From contig MARA01000006.1 in NCBI GenBank assembly GCA_001792895.1, positions 62,001 to 126,000 of the forward strand: DNA of 64,000 nucleotides, read 5' to 3'. Positions 44,792 through 62,500 of this stretch are shown here, in pieces. Within the stretch, counting starts at the first letter, position 1. Every line of letters begins with the position of its first letter. Made by a program: the position numbers and the translations under genes. The notes under the pieces were generated by a model, which did not search any database, was not told where the DNA came from, and saw only the letters and a list, made by a program, of their open reading frames with translations. The stretch is from Lentinus brumalis. Its lineage: Eukaryota; Basidiomycota; Agaricomycetes; Polyporales; Polyporaceae.

Positions 44792-46095
44792 TCACCGGGC
44801 AGCAAAGTAGAGACCTTCCACCGCCACATTCGCCTGCCAAATCCCCACTCTCCTTGCCAACCGCAACACCGCCGGGAGCGGCAGGACCAGCACCGCCGAT
44901 ATCGGGAACAGCACGACGAAGAAGATGAACATAAGCAAGGTGATCCCGGGCTTGATGACCAGGAAGTAGAACAACGCCTGGTAGCTTGTCGCATCCGTGA
45001 ACATGGCGTACGCGTTCCTGTAAAACGACGTCTCCTGCACGCTCGCACTCGCGGGGACGCCCGACTCTATCTGCGCCGGGGTTGGTGCGCGTGTGCGGAT
45101 AAACAGGGGAAGTGGCGGATTGGGAAGCGGGTACGCTAGGGGACCGTGGAATGTCGTCTGCAGCGCGAGCTCGCCGCGCGAGAGGAGCCTCGCCCCGAAG
45201 AGGTCGATAAAGCAGAACACGGCACCCAGGGGTAGTGCCATGAGCGTGCATGTGCCGACCTATGATGACGCAAAGCGGGTGTCAGCGTTGCGTCAACGGT
45301 GCGCCGGACTGTGCCTGTGCCGCGCAGCAGGCGACACGACGAAGGAGAGAGCACGCACCAGGGTGAAGACAAAGAGGAAAACCCACGAGAGCAGCGCATA
45401 CGGGAAGTTGACCACAAGAATGTGGAACAGGGCAGAGTAATACGCCCTCTTCTTGAGCGGCCGAAAGTACTTCCGCCAGCGCGCCTCGAACGACTGCTGC
45501 TGGTATCTCTGCGCATGCCGTTGCGTGTACCCCGACAGCTCCGCCGCAAATGCCCTCTGTGCGGGGTCGTAGTCGCGGACAATGGGACTCTGACCAGGGC
45601 TCTCCAGCTCGGGCTCGAGCTCCTCGCGTTCACCATCCTCGTCACGGCATTCCGGGTCGAGGTCCGAATCGCGTTCCGGTTGAAAGGCAGAGAAGACTGT
45701 GTGGACAAACGAGGGGGCAAGTGACGCCGACGACCTCAGAGTACTCGTGATGGAAAGAGTACGCCGGCGGCGTATCTCACCATGAGGACGGGGGGAGTTA
45801 GGATTGGGGCTCAGCAGAGGAGTCGTCTCAGACGCCTCGCCGTCATCCGGTGCGCCGTCCAGAAACGGCTGCGAGTGTTGAGATAGAGAAGCCCCGGATG
45901 TTGCATCGTATTCGTCTGAAGGAGCCTGTGCGTGTGAGTGCTCGCTGCTCTCGAGGAGGGCACGCCGCCTCCGGTTCTGTCGCGTGCGGCGTCCTGACGG
46001 GTAAGGGGTGGTGGGTCCTCTGGCGGGGACGTAGACAAAACAATTGCACGCGAGCTGGGATCCTGGAGAAGTAATGAAGGGTCGGCGGAGGACAT
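44792..46095 (-). CDS. Multi-pass membrane protein of unknown function (sensor-domain-like)
   Basis: I take the start at 46095 (MSSADPSLLLQDPSSRA), but the splice from this exon into the next frame (ESSEHSHAQAPSDEYDATSG) is unresolved. After an acidic, Ser/Pro-rich cytoplasmic part (EDGEREELEPELESPG), the sequence is membrane-rich: YYSALFHILVVNFPYALLSW, VFLFVFTL, an 87-nt intron (GTGCGT...ATAG), VGTCTLMALPLGAVFCFIDL, then after a loop YQALFYFLVIKPGITLLMFI and FFVVLFPISAVLVLPLPA, ending VEGLYFAAR. The two hairpin-like membrane pairs resemble the bacterial putative-sensor domain (PF13796) in pattern only. Function is not known. It is divergent from threonyl-tRNA synthetase. Confidence 0.72.
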
Positions 46096-46432
46096 GGAGG
46101 GAAGAGAGAAGTGTAGTAAAGGTACTATCGCAGCCCTGGTCGGGGTCGCTCTGGGCATGAGCGTCTAACCTTCCATATTGGGCCGCGATGGCATATCACG
46201 TTCCACTCGCCGAGACTCTCGCTGCTTGCGGCGACAGTGACTTTCAGCCGATGCACGATGCGCATGCGATGTGTTGCGGAAGAGTTAGCAAGTACAGTAC
46301 TCGTACTTGGTCGTGTGTCTCGTTGGCTGGGGCGCGGCCCGGAGAGCCATGATAAGATCGCGAATAAGACCGAGATAAGATCGTGCCAATAATTGCTTGT
46401 GACTCGCCTGTGACTCGCAACGACGACTTCGA
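46096..46432. promoter_or_regulatory. Bidirectional promoter between membrane protein and ThrRS
   Basis: About 340 bp separate the divergent starts. An imperfect repeat AAGATCG/TAAGATCG occurs near 46350-46385. No TATA box is clear. Confidence 0.35.
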
Positions 46433-49400
46433 ATGCTCAGGCTGAGGCAGCTTGTCCCTCGCCATCTGTACATATCGTCGCGGCGTTCGACTCTTCTTCT
46501 CCCTCGTTCTTGCCTGTATACGACTACCATGACTACCCCGGTCGCGTCCACGTCCCAACCCGCGCAACCTCCCGCGCCCCAGGGCCCACACAACGATGCC
46601 CGGGCGCAGACGAAATCCAAGGATAAGAAGGCGAAGGAGCCCGCGTCATCGCATCCCCTTGAGGTGCGTACGATGTGTTGCTACCTCGTGCTCGTCCTGA
46701 CGCTTTCCTAGTTGAATCCCAAGCCGGAGTACTTCGACCACCGGCTCAAAATCTTTGAGAAGCTGAAGGCAGAACACGATGAATGGGTGAAAAGTGTGTC
46801 CGCGCAGGGCTACTCCTGTCTCGTTGCATCTAACATGGGGCACAGACCAGCCGCGTCAGGAGATCACCATCACTCTGCCCGATGGCTCGCAACGCAAAGG
46901 AACCAGCTGGGAGACGAGTCCGATGGATATCGCAAAGGAGATCTCGAAAGGTCTTGCAGACCGCGTCGTCATTGCCAAGGTGCGTTTTTCGCTGTGATCT
47001 GTATCTCTGCTCGATACTCTTCGCTTCGTGTCTGAACATACGGCTTCCCAGGTCGATGGCAACCTATGGGACCTAGAGCGCCCGTTGGAGGGTTCGTGCT
47101 CGCTTGAGCTCCTTGATTTCGAGCATCCAGAAGGTATGTCGCGTTCCATCTGGCACAATTGTTTATCTTTAAAATGGCTCGCCAGGCAAGCGCGTATTCT
47201 GGCACTCATCTGCGCACGTTCTCGGCGAGGCCGCGGAGCGTCACTATGGCTGCCATCTCTGCATCGGTCCTCCGACTGAGGATGGATTCTTCTACGAGAT
47301 GGCCATCCCCGACAGGTGCGTGCTTCCACTGGTGCATGATAGCCCAGTGCGAATATCGCCGTGGATCTTATATGACTGACTCGGTCTTCATAGGCCGGTC
47401 GTGAACACCGATTATCCTCTGCTCGAAAAGGTCGCCGATAGTGCCATCAAGGAGAAGCAGAAATTCGAGCGCCTCGTCGTGTCAAAAGAGACTCTGCTGG
47501 AGATGTTCGGGGTGCGTTCGTCTTAGCTACTATGACGAGCACGATGCTCACAGACAGCACAGTACAACAAGTACAAGAAGTACATCATTGAGACTAAAAT
47601 TCCCGACGGCACCTCCACGACTGTCTACCGTTGCGGACCTATGGTGGACCTCTGCGTAGGTCCCCATATTCCCCACACTGGTAGGATCAAGGCGTTCATG
47701 ATCACGAAGGTCTGGCATTCTCCACATGCTGCCGGCATTATTCGCTGACGGCACAATTTTAGAACTCTGCGTCGTACTTCCTTGGCGACGCCAACAACGA
47801 CTCCTTGCAGCGAGTGTACGGTATCTCTTTCCCGGACAAGAAGCAGCTTACGGAGTACAAGGCGTTCTTGGCTGAGGCTGCCAAGCGTGACCACCGTAAG
47901 ATTGGCAAGGCATGTTTCTCCTCATCGTCGCAATGATCACATGATGTCTCATTTCGCTTCGAACACAGGAGCAAGAATTGTTCTTCTTCAACGACCTCAG
48001 TCCTGGAAGCTGTTTCTTCCTTCCTCATGGCACGCGCATCTACAACTCCCTTGTCGAGCTCATGCGGGTAGGTTCCACTATACCCTGCACGACGATCCGC
48101 TACTGATTGCCTGCACAGGCCGAGTACTTCAAACGGGGCTACCAAGAAGGTCTGTTCAATTTTCTGCCTGTCTTATCGCCCACGCTGATGATCGCACAGT
48201 TATCTCGCCAAACATGTACAACAGCAAGCTGTGGGAGACGTCAGGACACTGGCAGAACTACAAGGACGACATGTTCACGCTCGACGTCGAGAAGGAGAAG
48301 TGGGCGCTCAAGCCCATGAACTGCCCCGGCCACTGTCTCATCTTCGACTCGCGCGACCGCAGCTACAAGGAGCTCCCCATCCGCATGGCCGAGTTCGGTA
48401 TCCTCCACAGGAACGAGGCTTCGGGCGCGCTCACCGGCCTGACTCGTGTACGGAGGTTCGTCCAGGACGACACCCACGTCTTCTGTATGCCCTCGCAGAT
48501 CGAGGATGAGATCGCTGCTCTGTTCGACTTCATGCAGCACATCTACGGTCTCTTTGGCTTTGACTTCGAGCTCGAGCTCTCTACGCGCCCGGACAACTTC
48601 CTTGGCGACATCGAGACATGGAATCAGGCTGAGGCTGTGAGTGCTGGCTTCCGTGTAGTAAACTCTTCGTCCGTCGTCCTGACTCGGTCATGGTCTTATA
48701 GCAATTGAAGCTGGCTCTCGACAAGTTTTACCCTGGCAAGTGGGAGCTTAACCCTGGAGATGGAGCGTTCTACGGCCCTAAGATCGACATCAAGATCCGC
48801 GATGCTCTGCGCCGGTCGTTCCAGTGCGCGACGATCCAGCTGGACTTCCAGCTCCCGGAGCGGTTCAACCTCAAGTATCGCAGCGCGGACGAGGCAGCTG
48901 CCACGGAGGCGGGCAAGCCGCCACCGCGCCCGGTCATCATCCACCGTGCGATCCTGGGTTCGCTAGAGCGGTTCATTGCCATCGTCACCGAGCACTTTGC
49001 CGGGAAGTGGTACGTACAGAAGCCAGTTGTCCTGCGCGCTCACCGCTAAGACGAGTCGTACAGGCCATTCTGGCTGTCGCCCCGTCAAGTTCTCGTCGTC
49101 CCGGTTGCCGTTCCCTACGTGAGTACACATCCCGTTTGTTCCCGACACACGCATTGCTGACGTCGCATTCAGAGGGAATATGCCTCCGAGGTCGCCGAGA
49201 AGCTCACCAAGCTTGGCCTCTATGTCGACGTGGACAACGGAGAGAACACGCTCCCGAAGAAGATCCGCAACGGAGAAATTGCGCAGTACAACTTCATCCT
49301 TGGTGCGTATCTGTTAGTCTGCATTGTCTGAACGAGCTGACCGCGTGCATGCACCTAGTTGTGGGCCAGGAGGAGCTCGACAGCAAGTCCGTCAACGTAC

Positions 49401-49516
49401 GCAACCGCGACGACGTCGGCACGAAGGCGCGCACGGAGACGCTGCCGCTCGATACGATCGCGGAGAAGCTCGCCGCGCTGAAGGAGAACCGAAGCCTCCA
49501 TAACAAGCTTGTGTAA
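46433..49516 (+). CDS. THS1: Threonyl-tRNA synthetase, probably dual-targeted
   Basis: Charges tRNA-Thr. From Met1 at 46433 the first 32 residues are Arg/Leu/Ser-rich without acids ([18 protein letters not shown]), a mitochondrial presequence pattern. Met33 at 46529 starts a cytosol-like N-terminus ([10 protein letters not shown]). Domains in order: TGS ([16 protein letters not shown]), editing/SAD domain with [10 protein letters not shown], class II core with [10 protein letters not shown] (Zn Cys), motif 2 [27 protein letters not shown], motif 3 [16 protein letters not shown], and anticodon-binding domain [12 protein letters not shown]...[11 protein letters not shown], ending NKLV. About a dozen introns, all short. 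Length is near 740 residues. No second ThrRS gene is in the window. Confidence 0.95.
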
Positions 49517-50012
49517 ACTAGATAGATCGCCGTTGCCGTCGTTCGGTGTTGCATCCCGCAACGTGTATTTTGTGCTTTTATGGGCAATGAGAGTGCTGAC
49601 CGACCTTTCATCAGTGTGCACGTCAGTCTGCGGCTCCACGGACGAAGAGACGAAGACATTCGTTTTCGTGCTGCACGTATCCGCAACTACTAGCCTAATG
49701 CTCAGGCCCATGCGGCATCTGGTCTTCTCGTGCCACGGGACTTCTCTATGTGTTACTACCGAACATGATCGACGCATATGCAGGCTGTTGACGAGCTTAT
49801 TCACGGGGATAGAAGTTACGGCCCGACAACAGTCCAGCTGTACCACTCAGATGACCACCTTACCGTCATCCCCGAAGGCTTGATGCTCGCATCCACTGAC
49901 CGGCCCGGCGTCACTACAACATAGTATAAGAAGCTCAGTGGACCGCTGATATGAAGGCCGCTGCTTCGGCTCAAGGCCTGAGTATCAGCGGACCTCTCCG
50001 CTCGTACTCGCA
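49517..50012. other. Spacer between ThrRS and GH105 genes
   Basis: 3' flank of ThrRS and the GH105 promoter. A TATAAG element at 49925-49930 lies 88 nt before the GH105 ATG. Nothing else is recognised. Confidence 0.45.
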
Positions 50013-51539
50013 ATGCTTTCTTTGCTCTTGGTCGTTTCTCTAGCAGCTCGTGGTTTGGGAGCGACCGCCGCTCAGCCTGCTTCTTATGCCATATGGGCTG
50101 CCGACTCCGCCATTTCTCGAGGACAAGGGAACGGCTTGAACGCAAGCGGCGCTCCCCTCGTCTCCTACGAGCACGGGGAGCTCCAGTGGGCCCTCAGGCT
50201 TCTGTACGAAAGGACTGGAAACAAGACCTACTTTGACTACATCCAGCAAGGCGTGGACCGCGTGGTCACCTCGAACGGAACTGTCATAGGAGGTTACGGG
50301 TCAGTGGTCCGCTATAATCTAGATATCATACTCTCCATTGACACGTCCGACCTTCAGCTTCACGACAGATTACCAACTTGACCCGATCCGAACGGGGCCT
50401 ACGTTCCTATACCTGTTGGTTTGCTGTCTATACATTTCACAAATAGAGTCTCACCCTCGCATGCACAGATACAACGTCACGGGCCAACAAAAGTACAAGA
50501 CCGCCGCGGACAAATACAGGCAGCAGCTCGAGACGCACCCGAGGACGACGCAAGGCCAATTCTGGCACAAGCTTCGCTATCCCAGCCAGGGTGACGTTAA
50601 TATCGTGTGGTGACTGAGAGGCCTCGATTGACACAGCCTCAGGATGGCTCGATGGAATTTACATGGGCGACGTGTTCTACGCCCAATATACGCATGACTT
50701 CCAACCATCAAACACGTCGGCTTGGAGTAAGTGCAGAGCGACCACAGCCCTCTGAGCGTGTCTCTTATTCTGATGCTGCCCGCCAGACGATATCCAGGCG
50801 CAATTCACGCTCATGTACCAGAACACGCTTCAAAACGCGACGTCCCCGCCTCACCTTCTCTACCACGGATACGACCACTCGCACACCGCCAGCTGGGCAT
50901 CCCCAGACCGAGGACACTCCCCCGAAGTATGGGATCGCGCGCTCGGATGGTACATGATGGCGCTGGTAGACACGCTGGACATATTCCCGACGTCGCATCC
51001 CGGCACGACGCACTGCTCTCCATCTTGCGCACCCTTGCTCCCAGAGTCCGGGACGCCGCTGATCCCACGAGCGGTGCCTGGTGGCTGGTGATCACCCAAC
51101 CAGGGCGGACGGGGAACTACTTCGAGAGCTCTGGAACTGCGATGTTCGTCTATGCGCTTCTCAAGGGCGTGCGGAGAGGCTACCTCCACGATGACGGGCC
51201 CGTGGCAGCGGCGAAGAAGGCGTACAGGTACATGACGAACAATTGGGTAGTTGCGAATGCGGACGGGACCATGAACTGGCTGAACACTGTCCAGGTGAGA
51301 TGTCTCGATGGGCTAGTACATATCCACCGTTTTGACAACGGCCGTTCGTTTGCAGGTCGGGAGCTTGGATGGTAACGGAACGTTCGAGGTAAGCAAACTT
51401 CATCAGCCTAGCAGCTCTCTACTAGGCTGACAAACAATCGTATGCGAAGTACTACACCAGTGTCCCGACGGACGTTAACGATTTGAAAGGGCTGGCAGCC
51501 TTCGCGCTTAGTAGCATCGAATACGAACGTCTGCGGTAG
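50013..51539 (+). CDS. Secreted GH105 unsaturated glucuronyl/rhamnogalacturonyl hydrolase
   Basis: Removes the unsaturated uronic acid left at the end of pectin or ulvan fragments by lyases. Signal peptide: MLSLLLVVSLAARGLGATA. The alpha/alpha-barrel signatures are SYEHGELQWALRLLYERTGN, KYKTAADKYRQQLETHPRT, GQFWHKLRYPSQ, GWLDGIYMGDVFYAQY, HGYDHSHTASWA, SPEVWDRALGWYMMALVDTLD, TGNYFESSGTAMFVYALLKGVRRGY and a C-terminus SSIEYERLR. The Asp of WLDGIYMGD and the RALGWY block match the YteR/GH88-105 active-site layout. Six or seven short introns; about 400 residues. It is convergent with the GH44 gene, with stops 155 bp apart. The signal peptide suggests extracellular action; many family members are intracellular. 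Confidence 0.88.
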
Positions 51540-51694
51540 TCTGATTGCATACAGCATGTCTTGATATGCACCTCGAATCAGACACGCCTTTTGACGGAAA
51601 TAACGGATATCATGTTTGCACCCCAAGACGATACAGCCCAAGAATACACAGCACAACATGATAGATGCATTTCTTTCCCAGTACGCACTAGACA

Positions 51695-54498
51695 TCACTG
51701 CTGCTGCAAGAAGACCGCAGTGTACGCAGGCACGACCAAGTTGCTGTTGGCCGACACCGTGATCGTCGTCTGTGTACATCACAAACACAGTCAGCACCTC
51801 GCCCAACGGACACCCCCAATTCCCCACCACCACTCACCTGCCACTTGGCGATCCCAGCAGCCCCACCAAAGTGCCGCAAAAAGTACGTGCCAGCGGGATG
51901 TTCGAGATCGCGAGGTTGACGGGGACGACGTCCTTGTTGACGATGACCAAGCTCGGCTTCTTGCCGTCGCTCGTGCTCGCGTACACCCCGAGCACGTCCT
52001 CGTCCCTCCTCGCCATGTTCACCTGCACGCTCTTGCTCCCAAAGTGTGTCCCGTTTCTGCATGCACGTCCCAATATCCCATCAGCTTGCACCCCGAGGGC
52101 CGAACGAGCGCCCCGACGTACCCTCTGAAGAGCCAGAACGCCAGCCCAACGGGGCCCTTCGTGTCCACCGTGCCCCAGTACGTGGCAGCGTCCACACCCT
52201 CGCGACCGTATATCCCGAGCTGGTCGACCGTAACGAGACCGCCCGTAATATCCGTGTCCGCAGTCGAGCTCCACTCGGAGATGGACAGCTTCGTGCCGGG
52301 GTAGTGCTGCGCGATGAGCTGCTTCATCCGCGGGATGAGCCACACCTGGTTCGGGTTGGGCTCGTTCCACTGCGCCGGAACGGACGTGCCGATGTACGAC
52401 TCGTCCGTGTAGTCCGGGTCTGCAAGATACATAGTAAGTACGAAGAAAAAGAAAGTTGTCATCGACGCAAGGGGTCAGAAGTGGAAGCGAGTGCATACCC
52501 CACAGCGACTTCGTCATCCTGAGCCTGAGAGCCTTGGCTGCGGCGTCGTTCGCGCTCGTGTCCGCGGCGTAGTAGTAGTGGATATCGAGGTAGTCGAGGA
52601 GGCGTTTGCCAGCCTTGGTCGACGCCGTCTGCATCTGCGCAAGGAACCAGGGGAGGAAATCCTGGTTGTCGTGCGCCGCATTGTCCGCGTACCCAACTTC
52701 GCTGGTCCAATCTGATACACGCGATGAGTACTCGTACACATTCGAGAACCCTCACAGGAACAGGAGGGAAGCTCACAGAACCACCAGGCACAGGTGGACG
52801 GCGCGGCAACCTGGACGTCCGGGAGGACGTTCTTGGCCATCGTCGCAGTGTCGATCACACGCTGAAGCTCCTCGTCAAAGCTCAACGGATCAGGGTGCAT
52901 GTCCTGGTGGGTGTTCGACGCGATCTCAATCTCGTTATCGACTGTGCTCATTCAATTAGTTACACACTTTCTAGAGGGTGCACGAAACGTGGAGACTGAC
53001 CAGTCACGATGTCAGGCTTGTGCGTCAAGCCGGAGAGCCACTGGGCAGCGAGCGACGTGTTCCACGGTTCGTACACGTTGGTCTGCGGCAAGGGCGCGAC
53101 CCACGAGCCGTTCGCGAACTGACCGTTGCCGGCGTCTGCGTTGTACGGATCGTACTTGGCTTGGTCTGGACGTGGAATCAGAACACGGAGCAAGCTGAGA
53201 CGACAGAACAAAACATACCGGGGTAGACGCTCTTAGGGTAGGAGTACGAGGTCGCGTCCTTCGAGACCCAGTCCAAGCTATAGGTTGAAAACCCGTCAGA
53301 CCTGGAAGCGTCGGCCACTGCAAGTCAACTCACGCAGGAATGGTGAGCAGACTCTTGCTCTGCGCCCCGGAGACCCAGCCAATCCAAGCATCGGCATCAG
53401 GCGGGTCCGCGACCCGGTTCTCAAAGTACCAATCGTTGCCCGCATTCGTGAACTGCCCGAACGGATTGTACGCCGTGACCGCATTCCCGCCCCAGCGGCC
53501 GACCGTCGTCCCCAGCAACGCGATCGCGTCCGCGTCCGTCGGGAAGTTCACCCCATAGATGTCGCTCGAGATGTCCTTCACGTTCGCGATATTGATCGTC
53601 CCGTACTTGAGCGCGGGGATCGTGTGCGAGAACGTGTCCGTGGTGTTGCCCCCGGTGGTGATGACGAGCGAGCCCGGGACGATCGGCTTGGACAGCGTGA
53701 AGTAGGTGATCGTGAGCGCGGGGGTGTCCGCGGGCGAGTACGTCGCGGCCTGCTTCAGAGCCACGGTCGCGTTGTTCAGCTGGACGGAAACTTGCGAGAG
53801 GTCGACGGCGCCCTGGTGCGTCACGGCGATCACGTTGCCAGCCAGAGGCTCCGCGGAGAGGAACTTCGGAGTGACGATGATCTCTACACGCGACCGTCGT
53901 CAGCGGTGTCAAATATCATCGGCAGAATGTTGCATACCCGACAAGAGCACGATGTTGGTGACGAAGAACGTCGCGCCGTTTCCGCCGGCTTGGAAGTTGA
54001 TACGGTCCCCTACGAGAGACCCAAAGTCAGCACACTGTTGAGGCCAGCATGAAGGAAATCGTCCTCACAGCTATCAGCAGGCAGCACACCACCGTTCCCG
54101 GGCAGGTTCCCAAAGTCGACGGTGATCGTCGTCCACCCCGCCGCGGTGACCGCAGAGCTCATAGCAGTCAACGGAATGCTCGCGGACGAATCGCTGTCCG
54201 TCGACGACGAGAAGGAGAGCGAGAGGTCAGGCTGCGCGCCGGAGATGTCGAACCTCAGACCCGCAAAGTTGTTCTCGAAGGCCGTCTCGTCGAAGAGCGA
54301 CAGCGCAGCGTAGGAGCCGGCGGTGACCGAGATGGCCTCGACACCCCCGGGGCCCGCGGTGGACGCGAAGTCGATGGTGGAGGACCAGGACCAGTTCTCC
54401 CAGCCGGAGGCGAGGGCGCCGCTGCCCGGGGCGTAGACGGTCTCGTCGGCACCGGCGAGGAGGCCGAGGGCCAGGAGCGCGACGTAGCCCAACATCAT
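51695..54498 (-). CDS. Secreted GH44 endoglucanase/xyloglucanase-type hydrolase
   Basis: The start at 54498 gives a signal peptide (MMLGYVALLALGLLAGADE). An N-terminal beta-sandwich of roughly 270 residues follows (LASGWENWSWSS, AGWTTITVDFGNLPG, PALTITYFTLSKPIVPGS). The catalytic barrel begins SSDIYGVNFPTDADAIALL and shows the family landmarks GRWGGNAVTAYNPFGQF, NDWYFEN, VDNEIEIASNTHQDMHPDP (acid/base Glu after DN), TCAWWFY, LDYLDIHYYY, LSISEWSSTADTDITGG (nucleophile Glu in SEW) and YWGTVDTKGPVGLAFWLF. A C-terminal beta domain ends VVPAYTAVFLQQQ. About nine exons, roughly 800 residues. GH44 acts on beta-1,4-glucans, often xyloglucan. Here canonical DNEP is DNEI, a conservative-looking change next to the catalytic Glu. 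Confidence 0.9.
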
Positions 54499-59243
<4,745 letters not shown>

Positions 59244-59555
59244 TGTGCCTTGTACTTATGTGTATGTATACCCGCCGGTTGTAGGATTAGGATGGACGGT
59301 ATGGCGTTCACGCCCATCTTCGCTTGCGCTTTCGTCTTTGTATATAGTGGTGTCTCGATGTCGTGGATGGACATGTGTGTACTTCTCTTCCGTCTTATAT
59401 GGATCGCATCATCATCAGACTCGTCTGATTCGAGTCCCACTCGCATCGCACTGATGTTGCACATACCGTAATCTAAATAAGTAACAGGAGTAACAGTAAA
59501 GTAACCACATACAAGCGTGCATCGTTCCTCCGGCGGTCCCAGCCCGCCATGCATT
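59244..59555. other. Convergent spacer, halogenase and PDAT 3' ends
   Basis: 312 bp between the two stops. No repeat or gene; presumably 3' UTRs of both genes. Confidence 0.5.
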
Positions 59556-62500
59556 CTAGTCCCACTTCACCCTCTTCGCATACTCCCGGATATTCGACAC
59601 GAACGAGTCCTGCACCTCCTCTCCCGCACCCGTCGCCACCTTCAGTATGAGCTCGTTGAGGCCGGTGGCCCCGAGGATGTCGACATGGTCGCCCGTAGTC
59701 CCGCCTCCGCGCGGTATCGTCGCGACGGGGTTGTGCGGCAGCTGTCCGGAGTCCCCATCAGCACCCGCGCACAGACATCGCGCAGGACGGTGACGGTAGA
59801 GAAGACAGACAGACGACGACGACGCGACGCACCTCGACAGTCGTGACCGGGATCCGCGCCGGGTTCCACCGCGCGCGCTTCCAGCCCTCCACGCACATCG
59901 CGCCGAGGCTGAGCAGGCCGACCGTGCCGTCGCCCTCGCCCATCTTCACGCCGTTGACCACGGGCGGGACGAGCGTCTCGTCCGTGTACTCCGCGTCGAT
60001 GAACGTCTGGCGCGAGAGCGGCATGTCGAGCGGCGGCCGCGGGGACGTGCAGTTCGCGCCGCTCGGCGCGTCGTCCTCCGTGCAGAGCGCGTGCGGGTCG
60101 TCCGTCTGGAGCTCGTCGTACTCGTACTCGCCCTCGGTGTACCAGTATGAGCGCTGTGTGTGTGAGTGGGGGGGGGCGGTCAGTGGCGTATCGGAGGATG
60201 GGAGGTGGTGGGAGGGAGGGAGTACCTCTGTAGACTTGCCGTGGCCGTACACGCAGAAGATCTTCATGGACGGCGCATACGGCAACCTACCAGGGGTTTA
60301 GGTCTGTCGTATCACACTCGGACGCGCACAAGAAGCGGAAGAGCCTCACTGTATCTCGAGCGGGTTGCTCCACTTCCTGAAGTCGAGGTTGTTCGCCTTG
60401 AGCTTCTCCACGTCGCGCTCGATCCCAAACGAGTAGTTGCTCGCCATCATTTTCTATCCCCGCACAAAATGAGTCCGCTGCGTCGCAATTCACAAGCACA
60501 AGTGGGCGCCTGCACGTACCTGGAAGGTGGTCGGGGTGCGCTCGAGGATCCAGGTACCGGCAGTCTGGGACGTCATGTTGAACAGGGCAGACTCGCCTCG
60601 CAGCGCGGCCGAGTTCTGTCGGAAGGCGATGAGCGCGCCGTGGGTGTGCGTGCTGTTGGGCATGTCATCTGGTGCGAAGGTCGTGTTTCCCCAGACGTCG
60701 TCGCCGCCCTAGCATACACGCATGCAGATGTCAAGAACGAGGCCTCCCACCAAAACTTTAGACATCACCTTGATCCACATGCTGGCACCGCCTGCCCAGC
60801 TGCGGAAGAGCCGCACCCGCTCTTTGCGCGAGAAGAACCGCTCGAGGACTGCAGGCCCAAAGTCAAGCAGGTCGCCGCATGCATAAGGGACGTTCGAGAC
60901 CGACCGTATGCGCCTGCTGGGTTGATCTGCACGGTATCCTTCATCTCACCAGACAGGAAAGTCGACATGGCTTTGGCCTATAAAACGTGAGGCACAACTT
61001 GGACTTTTTCCGCGTACAGTACGCACCACGCCCTGCAGCGGGGTCAGCCCGACTGGAAGAGTATTGACAGTATATAACGCACCAGATGAGTCCCCGCGAT
61101 CGAGATGAACGCTTCGATATGATTCTAAGAGGCGCACGATAAGCAAGGCCGAGTGATGTAGGCCGTGAATTGTACCTCAACCCAGTCGGGACCACCTCTA
61201 CCATGTTCAGGGGACTCGACCCATTTGAAGCTACGCGGTCCAGTAAGTATCACCACTCCAGCAATAGTTGATGCACACATCGCAACATACAAGTACTAAG
61301 CTGAGTGGTCAGCGAGGAATGTCGGTGATGTGGTAAAAGTACCTACCAGCATCACCTGCACGGATGTCAGTTCAGCGGCCACTTACTATATAGAATAAAA
61401 AGGACGGGCTCACGTTGCTACCCATCGAATGCGCAGATAGGACAACTTTACGCTTCTCCCGAGCACTGACATCTGAATTCAGTTCCACAGATACTGCGTA
61501 TAGGTATGACATCGAGCAGTCAGACTCACACGAAGCCTTCGATGGTCCCGCGAAGCTTGGAGAAGTAGCCGTCTCGCTCCTCCAGGTTGTAGTACGAAAG
61601 GCGCCAGTCATACGGAGCAAGGTGTAGGTTGTTCGTATCATATCCGACCACGGCCAGATTCTCGACGATTTTCGACCTGGTGAGGGAAGATAAATATATA
61701 GACGAGACAGACATCACCACGCGTACATGAGGCTCTATGGACAGAAACGCACCACAGCCAGTATCCCTGTATGAAGCTACTTGCAGCGTCGATACCCTCG
61801 GCCGCCCGGACCTTCACGCCAGGCGGGTCGAGGCCAGTTATCGGGTCAAGCATAAGAGCAGATATCCACTTGTCGCGATTGAATGTGACCTGCGAGATCA
61901 TCGAGAAACCGCCCCAAAGCTTCTTGCGGAAGAATGCGCGGTAGTCCGGAGAAGTCGACCATGACTCCAAACCCTACAGATCATGTCAAGCCTGAGGGCG
62001 GTGAGCGGCCCGTAGGTAGTGACGCACCGTGGAGATGATTCCTGGTACGAGCACAACGGGATACTTGGCGGAGAGACCTTTCTCAGCCATGGCCTCACCT
62101 ACGGTAAACTCAAGACCATTATTATTGAGCTTCCAGGGTTCCGGTATATTCTGCCACAGTCTCTGCCATTCCATCTCGACACGCGAAAAGTCAAGCTGTG
62201 GGAGATCGAGGGCGGGAAACTCGGGCACCCGGACTTCGAACTCGTCCATGAGCAGAGCAATATGGGTCTGGAAGTCTTGGAAGTCGTTCGGCTGGATGAA
62301 CATGAATCCAACCAGCACTCCAACTGTGACGCAGAATGAGTTCTGCTTCACTTCGAATAGAACACGCGGACTCACGAAAGAGACCCAGTGGGAAGAGGAA
62401 TCGACGAGTGGCATAGAAATGTCGATCATCCTGGAAGAGTATAACGCGGAGCGTATTCTTGGATAGTGTCCCGAGGTAGCTGTGCATGCAAAGTAAGTAC

